Made by a program: the position numbers and the translations under genes. From positions 1 through 45,828 of the forward strand of contig CAIZLB010000025.1 of assembly GCA_903933735.1 (NCBI GenBank): a stretch of 45,828 nt of DNA. Reading direction: 5' to 3'. Below are positions 1 to 7,404 of the stretch, in pieces. The notes beneath the pieces were generated by a model, which was not told the origin of the DNA, did no database searches, and saw nothing but the letters and a program-made list of their open reading frames with translations. This stretch comes from an uncultured bacterium (GTDB lineage: Bacteria > Patescibacteriota > Minisyncoccia > Phycocordibacterales > CAIZLB01). Within the stretch, counting starts at the first letter, position 1. Each line of letters starts with the position of its first letter.

Positions 1-129
1 AAAGTTGATGTCATTAATTGTGCTCTTAAGAAATATTTGAGATACTACAATAGTGAACGATTACATCTCGGTATCAATCTCAAAACACCAAGTCAATTAT
101 TAACAGAGTGTTTCCAAGCTATTGGTTAG
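1..129 (+). CDS. Integrase-core (rve) transposase, C-terminal end only
   Basis: The window opens inside a gene whose last 42 codons run to a TAG at 127-129. The end reads RYYNSERLHLGINLKTP, which matches the closing motif of DDE integrase-core transposases of the IS3/IS481 type (a Y-N-x-x-R-x-H-x-G-L-x-x-x-T-P pattern). In this family the C-terminal part of the catalytic core ends like this, so the DDE residues themselves lie outside the window. The gene is co-directional with nothing nearby: the next gene, 13 bp away, is on the opposite strand. No inverted repeat can be judged because the element is cut by the window edge. IS3 and IS481 cannot be separated from this fragment. Confidence 0.75.
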   Translation, partial: KVDVINCALKKYLRYYNSERLHLGINLKTPSQLLTECFQAIG

Positions 130-141
130 AATACGTACATA

Positions 142-966
142 TCATATATCAAAACTAGCACCCTGTGTCCTGCCATGATCAGTCACCCTATCATATTCTA
201 TATTGGCATTATCCATCTCTTTTGCTATTTCATCTTGTTTAGCATCTATAACAGCAACTGAAGCAACACATGTCTGACTATCGGATAATTGTTTTAAATA
301 ATCATAATATTTTCTAGAATATTTGTTACCAATGGTCACATGGGCCTCTTCATGTATGATTAGATTCTTCATGTATGCTACCCATTTATTTATCAAATAT
401 TGATTAGTTCCAGCTGGTGCATTCCACCTTGGATATAAAATAGTTGAATGAACACCGACTGCAACATTTCTAATATTACATACTTGACCAGCAAATTCAT
501 TATAATCAAACGTTCTATTGAAGTTGGTGTATGTTATTCCCACCGCTGGTTCACCTTTATTATATGGCATACAGTTATTTAATTGATAAAATATTTGACC
601 TTCAGTACTCGCATTTATTTGATAAAAAGTATTTATCTTTTCTGATATATAACCTAAACGTCCAGAGAGATTAACTTCAGGAATATTATTTGCAATATCT
701 GTAAAAGGTATACATGGTCTAACCCAACTTTCTGCTTTAACAGGCTTAGTTTTTACAGGTTCATTTTTAGTGATCTTTGTAAGAGGTTTTATTTCAGCAA
801 CTTTTAATTTTGGGGTAACAATATGTTTATTATCAATCGAATAATCTGGTGAAATATTTTCTACAATTTCTTTTTTGTTTTCTTTTTTATATAAATACAA
901 AACAACAATAATAATCACAGCGACCATGAGTATTATATAGGACACAAATCCTTGTTGTTTTTTCAT
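142..966 (-). CDS. DUF922-type putative Zn-dependent protease with prepilin-like membrane anchor
   Basis: 274 aa. The N-terminus (MKKQQGFVSYIILMVAVIII) is a short basic leader, a Gly-Phe junction and a hydrophobic helix, as in type IV pilin-like proteins, but without the usual Glu at position 5 after the Gly. A Lys/Thr-rich spacer runs to about residue 75. The rest resembles the DUF922 family: a zinc-binding HEEAH motif near residue 206 and the family's closing YDRVTDHGRTQGASF. DUF922 proteins are described as predicted secreted Zn-dependent proteases; substrate unknown. Four Cys in the outer domain suggest disulfides. TACAAT lies 7 nt before the ATG and there is no Shine-Dalgarno, so the mRNA is probably leaderless. 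The anchor is nearly the same as in the protein at 2874-3350. Confidence 0.8.
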   Translation of the reverse strand: MKKQQGFVSYIILMVAVIIIVVLYLYKKENKKEIVENISPDYSIDNKHIVTPKLKVAEIKPLTKITKNEPVKTKPVKAESWVRPCIPFTDIANNIPEVNLSGRLGYISEKINTFYQINASTEGQIFYQLNNCMPYNKGEPAVGITYTNFNRTFDYNEFAGQVCNIRNVAVGVHSTILYPRWNAPAGTNQYLINKWVAYMKNLIIHEEAHVTIGNKYSRKYYDYLKQLSDSQTCVASVAVIDAKQDEIAKEMDNANIEYDRVTDHGRTQGASFDI

Positions 967-983
967 ATTGTTAATTGTAGCAA

Positions 984-1475
984 TTATTTACTCATTATAT
1001 CAATAGCTCTTTCAATAATTCTTTCTCCTATTTCTCCCCATTTTAAATATTCTTTATGTTCAGATGGTTCTATTAATTTTAATTCGACAATATCGCCCAT
1101 AGTGTCGCAAATGAATGGTCCAAAAGGTGTAACTTCACAAGCATATCTTAATTGATATATAACACTTTCATCTTTTGTACTTGTAACTTTTTGATATCCA
1201 ATTGGAGAAAATGAAAGTACATTCATATTTGACTCTTCTTTGACTTCGCGTCTTAAAGTTTGTTCAAATGATTCACCTTCTTCAATAGTTCCACCTATTA
1301 AACCATATTCTTTTCTTCCGCCGCTGTAACCTAAGACTATTTTACCGTCATAAAAACAAACACCGTATGTTTGAGTGCATTTACTTTTATCCAAATCATC
1401 AAAAGAATCAGCATCGAAATATTCGAAGGTGAATATGTTTCCTTTATGATCAGTGTAGGTGGTTGTGAGGGGCAT
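984..1475 (-). CDS. NUDIX hydrolase
   Basis: 163 aa. The NUDIX box is visible at about residues 82-104: GGTIEEGESFEQTLRREVKE, followed by ES, matching Gx5Ex7REUxEExGU with Ser/Asn where Gly is usual. NUDIX enzymes hydrolyse nucleoside diphosphates linked to another group; the substrate cannot be told from sequence. It is a paralogue of the NUDIX protein at 6244-6741: both have REVxEExNM, a PIG motif, ESVxYxxRxAC and a C-terminal WGE-R-ERA block. Promoter: TATAAT 7 nt before the ATG, no ribosome binding site, so probably leaderless and independently transcribed. Its stop is 17 bp from the start of the next gene. Confidence 0.85.
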   Translation of the reverse strand: MPLTTTYTDHKGNIFTFEYFDADSFDDLDKSKCTQTYGVCFYDGKIVLGYSGGRKEYGLIGGTIEEGESFEQTLRREVKEESNMNVLSFSPIGYQKVTSTKDESVIYQLRYACEVTPFGPFICDTMGDIVELKLIEPSEHKEYLKWGEIGERIIERAIDIMSK

Positions 1476-1501
1476 GAGGTGTATTATAGCAGATTTTATT
1501 T

Positions 1502-1864
1502 TTAATAAAGTCTATCATCCAAAGCAACAAGCCTGTCATGTAACACCTGTAACTCTTCAGGCATCTCTTCTTCATTTACCCTATTCATCTCATCATTAAC
1601 GATACACCATGTAGTATTACAATATTCTCGGGCGTCATCTATCATACCAGCTTCTAATAACACAGAAGTGACTTCGATATTGAAGCTCAATATCGCATAT
1701 TGACTAGTAGATTCACTGGTCTCTCTTTGTTTATCTGTATACCATAATTTATATTTTTCAACAGATTCGGGAGTTTCTCCTTGTTCTTTAAATATAGAGA
1801 TAACCTCTTCGGCTGTTGGTATTTTTGGTCCAGATTCTGGTGTAAAATTTTTATCGGGGTTCAT
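1502..1864 (-). CDS. Hypothetical small acidic protein
   Basis: 120 aa from MNPDKNFTPES. I chose this start over an upstream in-frame ATG because TATAAT lies exactly 7 nt before it and the longer version would overlap the end of the preceding gene. The protein is acidic and soluble, without signal peptide or membrane segment, and mostly helical-looking; a central segment (about 60-95) with regularly spaced hydrophobics could be helix pairs. I do not recognise a family. It sits between a NUDIX gene and a kinase-like gene, all on the same strand, but its own promoter argues against a shared operon. Confidence 0.6.
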   Translation of the reverse strand: MNPDKNFTPESGPKIPTAEEVISIFKEQGETPESVEKYKLWYTDKQRETSESTSQYAILSFNIEVTSVLLEAGMIDDAREYCNTTWCIVNDEMNRVNEEEMPEELQVLHDRLVALDDRLY

Positions 1865-1880
1865 GGGGTGTATTATATCA

Positions 1881-2840
1881 TCACCCCTTAAAATAACATA
1901 AATCCCCTGGCTCAAGATTGTCCACCACACCCAATTTTTCACCCATCTTATGTATAAAATAATAATATGAATAATAATGTCTCACAAACTGTAGACCATT
2001 TTCTTTATCCTCTTCAAAAGTCGTCATCCAATGATCTTTATTTCCAGGCAAAGTAAATTCAATAAATTTATAATCATAATCAGTAGCTGTATCTTGCTCA
2101 AAATCCATACAACCTTCTTTAACAAAAAGAATGAGATTGTCTCTACCGAAGATGTCAATCATCCTACCTGTTTGTTTTGTATAACATATAATATCTTCTA
2201 CTAACTTTCTTAAAACAGGTCCTAGATATTCATCAGATATCATACCTTCCATAATAATAATCTGTTCATTTATCTTATTTCTTGTAATAGATAAACCTTC
2301 CTCAAGACTATATTCAGGTGACGGGCGAAAATCTTTTACAGTAACCAAATACACAGCAAAAGGCATGTAATCATCCTGATTCATCAGAACATCTAATTTT
2401 TCTTGAGATTCCGCTAGCATCTTTATGTCTTCATGAAAATCATCAGGAATATTTTTAGTTCTTTCTTCTCCCCAATATTTAGTCAACAAAGATTTTGTTA
2501 TCGGTACAGTGACTCTGAAAATTCCTCTTTCAAGAAAATGTTCTGGACCAAATATTTCTTTAGCTTCATCTTCTAACCCCATCTCATCTCTCCAATAAGC
2601 CATTTGATATTCTATGACTTCCCTATCACATCCTTTTTTATCTTTTTCTGTATCATTTGTTACAAAAGCTATTCTGCGACTAAAGGCATCTCGGGGTATT
2701 TTAAAAACCCTGTCCGAAATTCCTTCAACCTTGAAGACGACCTTTTCAGCACCTATGTTTATGAGGTCCAGTTTTTTGTCGCTTAATTCTTCGTGAGTGA
2801 AGATGTCTTGGATGACGGTTTCGAGTTTTGGGGTTGGCAT
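1881..2840 (-). CDS. Hypothetical protein, weakly protein-kinase-like
   Basis: 319 aa. The N-terminal part has NIGAEKVVFKVEGISDRVFK, which resembles a glycine loop, a beta strand and an invariant Lys of kinase-fold enzymes. Near residue 235 a DIFGRDNLILF segment looks like the DxxxxN/DFG-like region of small-molecule kinases (aminoglycoside phosphotransferase or choline kinase type), followed by a conserved-looking FIEFT strand. No clear HxD catalytic loop is seen, so it could be a pseudokinase or an unrelated fold. No membrane segment. TATAAT lies 9 nt before the ATG. The stop codon TGA is followed at once by a second TGA and then by the promoter box of the downstream gene. Confidence 0.65.
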   Translation of the reverse strand: MPTPKLETVIQDIFTHEELSDKKLDLINIGAEKVVFKVEGISDRVFKIPRDAFSRRIAFVTNDTEKDKKGCDREVIEYQMAYWRDEMGLEDEAKEIFGPEHFLERGIFRVTVPITKSLLTKYWGEERTKNIPDDFHEDIKMLAESQEKLDVLMNQDDYMPFAVYLVTVKDFRPSPEYSLEEGLSITRNKINEQIIIMEGMISDEYLGPVLRKLVEDIICYTKQTGRMIDIFGRDNLILFVKEGCMDFEQDTATDYDYKFIEFTLPGNKDHWMTTFEEDKENGLQFVRHYYSYYYFIHKMGEKLGVVDNLEPGDLCYFKG

Positions 2841-2873
2841 AATGAGTGTATTATAGCATTTTAATTATAAACC

Positions 2874-3350
2874 CTAACACTCCACCACCACAGGAAATTC
2901 AGCATGTCTTGCATTAAACAATTCATTATACAAAAGTACGCCATAATCATCATATTTTTTCTTAATCTTCATATTGACACCACCACAATATCCACCCAAA
3001 TAAGCATCAACACAGTCAGATCCAGTGCATGATAATTCATTCTTAACAAAGTTTAAATTATCTTTCCAAAAAACTTCTCGAGCAGATTTTTCTGCTTCTG
3101 TTGATAATATAAAATTACGACGTATTTGAATATTTTGTTCAACACCTGTTAGACTGAATTCTTTTGGTATTGTTAATATTCTATCTGAGATAGAATTGAC
3201 TACTTTTTTAGCTTCATTTATTATTTCTTTATTGTTCATACCACCAGATGTTTTGTTTTGATTATCGTATAGATATAAACTAATCATAACGATGATTACC
3301 ACAGATACGAGGAGTATTATGAGTGAGACGAACCCTTGTTGTTTTTTCAT
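2874..3350 (-). CDS. Membrane-anchored protein with prepilin-like N-terminus
   Basis: 158 aa. It begins MKKQQGFVSLIILLVSVVII, almost identical to the anchor of the DUF922 protein at 142-966, then has an extracytoplasmic domain of about 125 residues. The C-terminal part has several Cys (CTGSDC, GGYCGG, a final VEC) that could form disulfides. No catalytic motif is visible and I do not recognise the outer domain. The shared anchor suggests both proteins are processed or localised by the same machinery; no prepilin peptidase or pilus ATPase gene is in the window. TATAAT lies 6 nt before the ATG, so probably leaderless. Confidence 0.7.
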   Translation of the reverse strand: MKKQQGFVSLIILLVSVVIIVMISLYLYDNQNKTSGGMNNKEIINEAKKVVNSISDRILTIPKEFSLTGVEQNIQIRRNFILSTEAEKSAREVFWKDNLNFVKNELSCTGSDCVDAYLGGYCGGVNMKIKKKYDDYGVLLYNELFNARHAEFPVVVEC

Positions 3351-3402
3351 GTGTTTATTATATAGTAGGTGTAAATGATATCAAAATAGTCGATTCAAAA
3401 CC

Positions 3403-4005
3403 TCATGCAAAAAACTTATTTTTCATAAATTGAGTAAAAGCTTTCATTTCAGCTCTATATTTTTCAATCTTTATTTCTAGATCATCATCACATCTTTCTT
3501 CTCTATCTCTGTCAATATTTTCTTCAGAACATAACCAACCAAAAGGACTGACTGTTAATTTGATCCCCGGCTCAACAACACGTGTAGGATAAAACTCTGC
3601 AATAAAACCAAGAAGTCTTTGTCTTTCGTTTTCTTTAGACGCCTTAACACGAGCTTGTAATTGTTTAATTTCATCTCTTTCATCTTGTGTAAGTAATTCT
3701 TTACCTTCAATATCCTCGTCAAAATATTTTGTGTTATTTTCTTGAATTCTTTCATCATCAAATAAAGCATCTATGGCTGCATCTCCTCTGATGGCAATCC
3801 ACGGATAAGGTTTACTGTCTTCTTCATTCAAATGTCCAAAACAAGAAGCTTCTGTTCTAAATCCATGAGCCATCAAAGAAACTACTGATTCTTTGATCCC
3901 TTCATCCATAGGGATAGGGTCTTCTCTACTGAACTCATCAACGATATGGGCAAGCTCGGTCCATCTTTGGGTTTTAATTTCTATGTCGTTAGGTGATGTT
4001 TCCAT
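3403..4005 (-). CDS. Hypothetical acidic protein
   Basis: 200 aa from METSPNDIEIKTQ; the start is chosen because TATAAT lies 6 nt before this ATG, while an upstream in-frame ATG lies inside the preceding gene. The protein is soluble and charged with a probable coiled segment around residues 105-135. A GFRTEASCFGHL stretch near residue 50, with the repeated pattern of small residues plus Cys and His, is typical of annotated orphan proteins of this phylum, but I can assign no function. The -10 box overlaps the TAA stop of the upstream idi gene (TTATAA is shared), so the two transcription units abut without any spacer. Confidence 0.6.
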   Translation of the reverse strand: METSPNDIEIKTQRWTELAHIVDEFSREDPIPMDEGIKESVVSLMAHGFRTEASCFGHLNEEDSKPYPWIAIRGDAAIDALFDDERIQENNTKYFDEDIEGKELLTQDERDEIKQLQARVKASKENERQRLLGFIAEFYPTRVVEPGIKLTVSPFGWLCSEENIDRDREERCDDDLEIKIEKYRAEMKAFTQFMKNKFFA

Positions 4006-4012
4006 AATTGAA

Positions 4013-4546
4013 TTATAACATTTTGTTTGAATCAAAACATATCAATATATCCCCCGCAAGGATTATCTTAATCCATTCTGTATAGATATCAGGATTGATT
4101 TTAGCATCATTTTTTAATTCATCCATACTAATCCACTTATAATCTGAAACTTCTTCAGGATCGGGTTTAACGATAATATCATCTACAACTCCCTTAAAAA
4201 TATAATCGAATTCATTTTCTATAAGATTGTTTGAAAGTTTAACATTGTATATAAATGAACCCACCTCTTTTAAATCACAGTCGAAACCCATCTCTTCTTG
4301 TAATCGTCTATGAATAGCACTTTGTAAACCCTCTCCTACCCTTGCATGACTACAACATGTATTAGTCCATAAACCTCCTGAATGATATTTATTTTCATTT
4401 CTTTTTTGCAATAAGAGCTCACCTTTTGTATTAAAAATAAAGATAGAAAAAGCTTCATGAAGTTGACCTGTTTTATGAGCTTCGAGTTTTTCTATGGTAC
4501 CGATTCTGTTTCCGGTGACGTTTACGAGATTGATCATTTCTGGCAT
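4013..4546 (-). CDS. idi: Isopentenyl-diphosphate delta-isomerase, type 1
   Basis: 177 aa, the usual length. Type 1 IDI hallmarks are present: LHEAFSIFIFNTKGELLLQK, the active-site segment WTNTCCSH with catalytic Cys, and the NUDIX-like EEMGFDCD with metal-binding Glu residues. The enzyme interconverts IPP and DMAPP in isoprenoid synthesis. No other isoprenoid gene is in the window; since many reduced bacteria of this type lack a complete pathway, it may act on scavenged isoprenoid precursors (inference). TATACT lies 6 nt before the ATG. Its stop codon is embedded in the promoter of the next gene. An alternative start four codons in (MINLVN) is possible. Confidence 0.92.
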   Translation of the reverse strand: MPEMINLVNVTGNRIGTIEKLEAHKTGQLHEAFSIFIFNTKGELLLQKRNENKYHSGGLWTNTCCSHARVGEGLQSAIHRRLQEEMGFDCDLKEVGSFIYNVKLSNNLIENEFDYIFKGVVDDIIVKPDPEEVSDYKWISMDELKNDAKINPDIYTEWIKIILAGDILICFDSNKML

Positions 4547-4588
4547 GTTTAGAGTATAGTATATTTTGTGATTAAAAACATTCAGGTA

Positions 4589-5284
4589 CTAAAATTTCCT
4601 CAAAATAAAATAATAATCCCCATATCCACTTTCCTCTTTGGGCCATGTTTTATGCATTTCCACATTTGAAAAATATTTATCAAAAATCGGCTTATTTTTA
4701 TTTATAGAATTTTTCCATTCTACAAGACGAACATCATTTGTAAGCACTCCTATAGCAGCATCGATGACATCATCAGACCCTCCGTTTTTAATAGTTGCCA
4801 CAAGATATTCATATCCAAGTTTTGCTCCGGCTATTTTTCTTTCTTCTTCATTTGAATAATCATCTATATAAGGATCTGCGATGATAACAAAACCATCTTT
4901 TTTTATCAGTCTTGATACTTTACTTACGAAATCTTCTTGTTGTTCATATGGAAGATGATGTAAACCAGCAGTTACTAAAATAACATCATATTCCTGATCG
5001 CTTTTCCAAGTAAAAGCATCTGCTATTTCAAAGGTAATGTCAGGGTATTTTTTCTGTGCATGTTGTATAAACTCTGGTTCAAGATCAACACCATGACATA
5101 TCAAATCTTTTCTTTTGTCATGCAATCTCCCAAGTAGATATCCAGGACCACATAATATATCAAGTAATGTTCCATTTTGAGGTGTATTTTTTAAAATATA
5201 ATCCTCTATTTCATGTATTAATATACCCCAGGGCATATATTTAAATTCTTTTTCATAAACTTCGGCGGGTGGAAGATTTTGCAT
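4589..5284 (-). CDS. Class I SAM-dependent methyltransferase
   Basis: 231 aa from MQNLPPAEVYEKEF. SAM-binding motif I is LLDILCGPGYLLG (about residue 45), motif II is HGVDLEP, and YDVILVTAGLHHLP is the motif IV/post-II region typical of methyltransferase family 11/12/25 proteins. A short insert after the core (about residues 150-195) is specific to this protein. Substrate unknown. The start is chosen because TACAAT lies 6 nt upstream; 13 further codons upstream are in frame but would place the promoter inside the gene. No operon partner is evident. Confidence 0.85.
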   Translation of the reverse strand: MQNLPPAEVYEKEFKYMPWGILIHEIEDYILKNTPQNGTLLDILCGPGYLLGRLHDKRKDLICHGVDLEPEFIQHAQKKYPDITFEIADAFTWKSDQEYDVILVTAGLHHLPYEQQEDFVSKVSRLIKKDGFVIIADPYIDDYSNEEERKIAGAKLGYEYLVATIKNGGSDDVIDAAIGVLTNDVRLVEWKNSINKNKPIFDKYFSNVEMHKTWPKEESGYGDYYFILRKF

Positions 5285-5319
5285 GGTTTTATTGTAGCAG
5301 AGATGGGGGGATGTGATAA

Positions 5320-6156
5320 TCATTCATCATCACCTTCTAAGGATTCATGTCCTGCTTCTGACCCTATGATCTTTAAGTCATGTATAAAATCTAAAGCCTT
5401 TTTTCTTAAAATAGGGTCATGCTCAATAGCACCAACTAGCTCACTATTTCTTCTCTTAAGTTCTGAGTCAGTCAGAGGGATACCTTTGTACGGATCCTTC
5501 TTTTTAGTCGGCATCACGTGACCATATTTATTTCTTTGATCTTCCGGCATTTCATTCATTAAGATAGCACGATATTTATCTGGAGAGTTTCCGACAGTCC
5601 AAACCTCTTGTGCATTTAGTGCTTTTAAAAGATTTGTAATGTACTCCAGCGTACCACCCTGAGCTCCTAAACCTTCTATCCTATCTCCATCTCTAATAAG
5701 TTGTCGTGGATCAATACCTTCTTCATCCTTTTTTCTGCTACCTTTAGCACCAGCACCATTTGACCAAGTCTCATCAAAAACTAAGATTGGTTTGTCTAAA
5801 TCAATTTTCCTTTTATCTAAATACTGTTCAAATATTTCTGGTATCGCAAAATATGATTCCCGTGTCGGAAAAGTTTTTTTTCCTCTAACTGCAATTCTAT
5901 AAAAAGGAGGACAATTTTGAGGGTCCGCAACCTTCCATGCTTCTCGTAATAAATATCCAATAGGTACAGCGCTACTTTCTGTTACAAGCACATATGCAGG
6001 TTTTACTTTATGTAATATTTTTTCAATAGTTTGTTTTGCCCATTCTTTATAGTTGGCTGCAATTTCGGGATCTATAACAATCAAATCTTTTTTTTCTTGT
6101 TCCACATCTATTACCCCTATAGAATTTTCCTGTGGTATTTCATAGTTTTCTGGCAT
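5320..6156 (-). CDS. PRTase-like hypothetical protein (paralogue of 7405-8538)
   Basis: 278 aa from MPENYEIPQEN. A central block has strands and loops like a phosphoribosyltransferase fold: YVLVTESSAVPIGYLLREAW, then PILVFDETWSNGAGAKGS where the PRPP-binding loop (VDDxxxTG) would fall. The Asp-Glu pair fits but the usual Thr-Gly is replaced, so activity is uncertain. A second Rossmann-like segment (EVWTVGNSPDKYR) follows. The protein shares its start (ENYEIPxEN) and the ESSAVPIGYLL region with the gene at 7405-8538. TATAAT lies 7 nt before this ATG, which is why I reject a start 14 codons upstream. Function unknown. Confidence 0.7.
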   Translation of the reverse strand: MPENYEIPQENSIGVIDVEQEKKDLIVIDPEIAANYKEWAKQTIEKILHKVKPAYVLVTESSAVPIGYLLREAWKVADPQNCPPFYRIAVRGKKTFPTRESYFAIPEIFEQYLDKRKIDLDKPILVFDETWSNGAGAKGSRKKDEEGIDPRQLIRDGDRIEGLGAQGGTLEYITNLLKALNAQEVWTVGNSPDKYRAILMNEMPEDQRNKYGHVMPTKKKDPYKGIPLTDSELKRRNSELVGAIEHDPILRKKALDFIHDLKIIGSEAGHESLEGDDE

Positions 6157-6243
6157 ATTTTTAATTATATCAAAAAACAGTTTTTTTATACACCTCATTC
6201 TTACTCATACTGGTTAGATTTTTCAGGCACCGACCTTTTTATT

Positions 6244-6741
6244 TTACCCCCTCCATCCACCCCTCACCTCCACAGCCCTCTCCAACATTCTCAAAGCCAC
6301 CTCTCCCCACCCCCGATCACAAAGCTTTAAAAACTCTGACGGATCAATAAAACTTACTCCAAGAACATCACCGGCCGGATCTTTTTTAAAATCACCCACA
6401 GGTTCTACCAAACAAGCAAATCGAATATAAAACACAGATTCCCCTCCAGGTCTTATTGTCTCATGTATTCCTATGGGTTTATATTGTAAAATTTTCATAT
6501 TAGTTTCTTCTAATACTTCACGATGTAATCCTTCAATAATATTTTCATCTTTTTCTAAACCACCACCAGGATTTCCTGTATATCCATTTTCATTTACGAT
6601 GACTAGTTTATCATTATGAAAACAATATGCGTAGATACCTATAACATTCTTACCTTCAACTTCTTGAATATCATCGATGTCATTGTATATGATTTGATAT
6701 ACTTGTCCTGACTTGTTTGTAATAGATGATTTGATTTCCAT
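6244..6741 (-). CDS. NUDIX hydrolase
   Basis: 165 aa. The NUDIX box GGGLEKDENIIEGLHREVLE followed by ET is at about residues 75-97 with all metal-binding Glu residues. Paralogous over its full length to the protein at 984-1475, including the PIG and WGE-R-ERA blocks, so the two likely arose by duplication inside this run of genes. Substrate unknown. The last codons are unusually G-rich on the coding strand (VEVRGGWRG). TACAAT lies 7 nt before the ATG. Between this stop and the next upstream start there are only about 45 bp. Confidence 0.85.
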   Translation of the reverse strand: MEIKSSITNKSGQVYQIIYNDIDDIQEVEGKNVIGIYAYCFHNDKLVIVNENGYTGNPGGGLEKDENIIEGLHREVLEETNMKILQYKPIGIHETIRPGGESVFYIRFACLVEPVGDFKKDPAGDVLGVSFIDPSEFLKLCDRGWGEVALRMLERAVEVRGGWRG

Positions 6742-6785
6742 GGTTGATATTGTAGCAGATTTTGTGGAGACTATAATATCTCGAT

Positions 6786-7313
6786 CTAAAACTCATATTT
6801 CCAACCTGGTTGCCATTTAAATTTTGTCGTTACCAATTGTTCAAGAGTGATATTATTGATCCAATAATCAAGTCCGTATTGTGTAGCACGATGACCAATT
6901 ATCATTATTTTTTTACCATCATAATTTTCATTTAGAAAATCAAGAAAATCTTTCATCCTCCTTGATGTTTGTTCATAACTCTCACCATTTGGAAATGGTA
7001 CTTTCATTCTCTCAATTTTTTCATCATCAATTTCTTCACTTGGATGTTGTGTTAAATCACCATAGTCACACTCTCTTAATCTTTCATCTTTTATTATTGG
7101 AAATTTGTCACCAAAAGCTATTTCGGCGGATCGATAAGAACGTTGTAAATCTGAACAAAAAATAGCATCAAAATATTCATCTTTATAACGAACACCCATC
7201 TCTTTTGATTGTTCTTCACCTAATGGTGATAAAGCTATGTCGTTATGACCTGAACATAGTTTAGCTTCATTATCGAATGTAGTACCGTGTGCTTCGAATA
7301 TTATTGTTATCAT
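6786..7313 (-). CDS. Histidine phosphatase (phosphoglycerate-mutase-like) family protein
   Basis: 175 aa from MITIIFEAHGTTFDN. The fold is recognisable from the N-terminal catalytic His motif, the ALSPLGEEQ segment, FCSDLQRSYRSAEIA (the conserved S-x-L-x-R-x-x-x-T/S-A motif), the acid/base Glu in ERLRECDYG, and the second His in IIGHRATQYG. The canonical RHG triad reads AHG here, so the phosphate-binding Arg is replaced by Ala. It may have altered or weak phosphatase activity. TATAAT lies 7 nt before the chosen ATG; the ATG three codons upstream overlaps that box and is unlikely to be used. Confidence 0.85.
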   Translation of the reverse strand: MITIIFEAHGTTFDNEAKLCSGHNDIALSPLGEEQSKEMGVRYKDEYFDAIFCSDLQRSYRSAEIAFGDKFPIIKDERLRECDYGDLTQHPSEEIDDEKIERMKVPFPNGESYEQTSRRMKDFLDFLNENYDGKKIMIIGHRATQYGLDYWINNITLEQLVTTKFKWQPGWKYEF

Positions 7314-7357
7314 ATTTTGCATTATAACAGAACTTACAGCACTCGTGCTAGCTCATG

Positions 7358-7384
7358 GTTAAATCTCTTTGACGATGTTAGAAC
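7358..7384 (-). repeat. 27-nt intergenic repeat, copy R1 (diverged)
   Basis: Plus strand begins GTTAAATC and ends GACGATGTTAGAAC. It shares length, the first four bases and the last ten or so with three other copies (8584, 10298, 10715). On its left is CTCATG and a small hairpin GCAC-TC-GTGC, also present next to the copy at 8584. It lies between the histidine phosphatase promoter and the stop of the gene at 7405. Confidence 0.55.
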
Positions 7385-7404
7385 TTGTTTGATGATGGAG
7401 AAAA

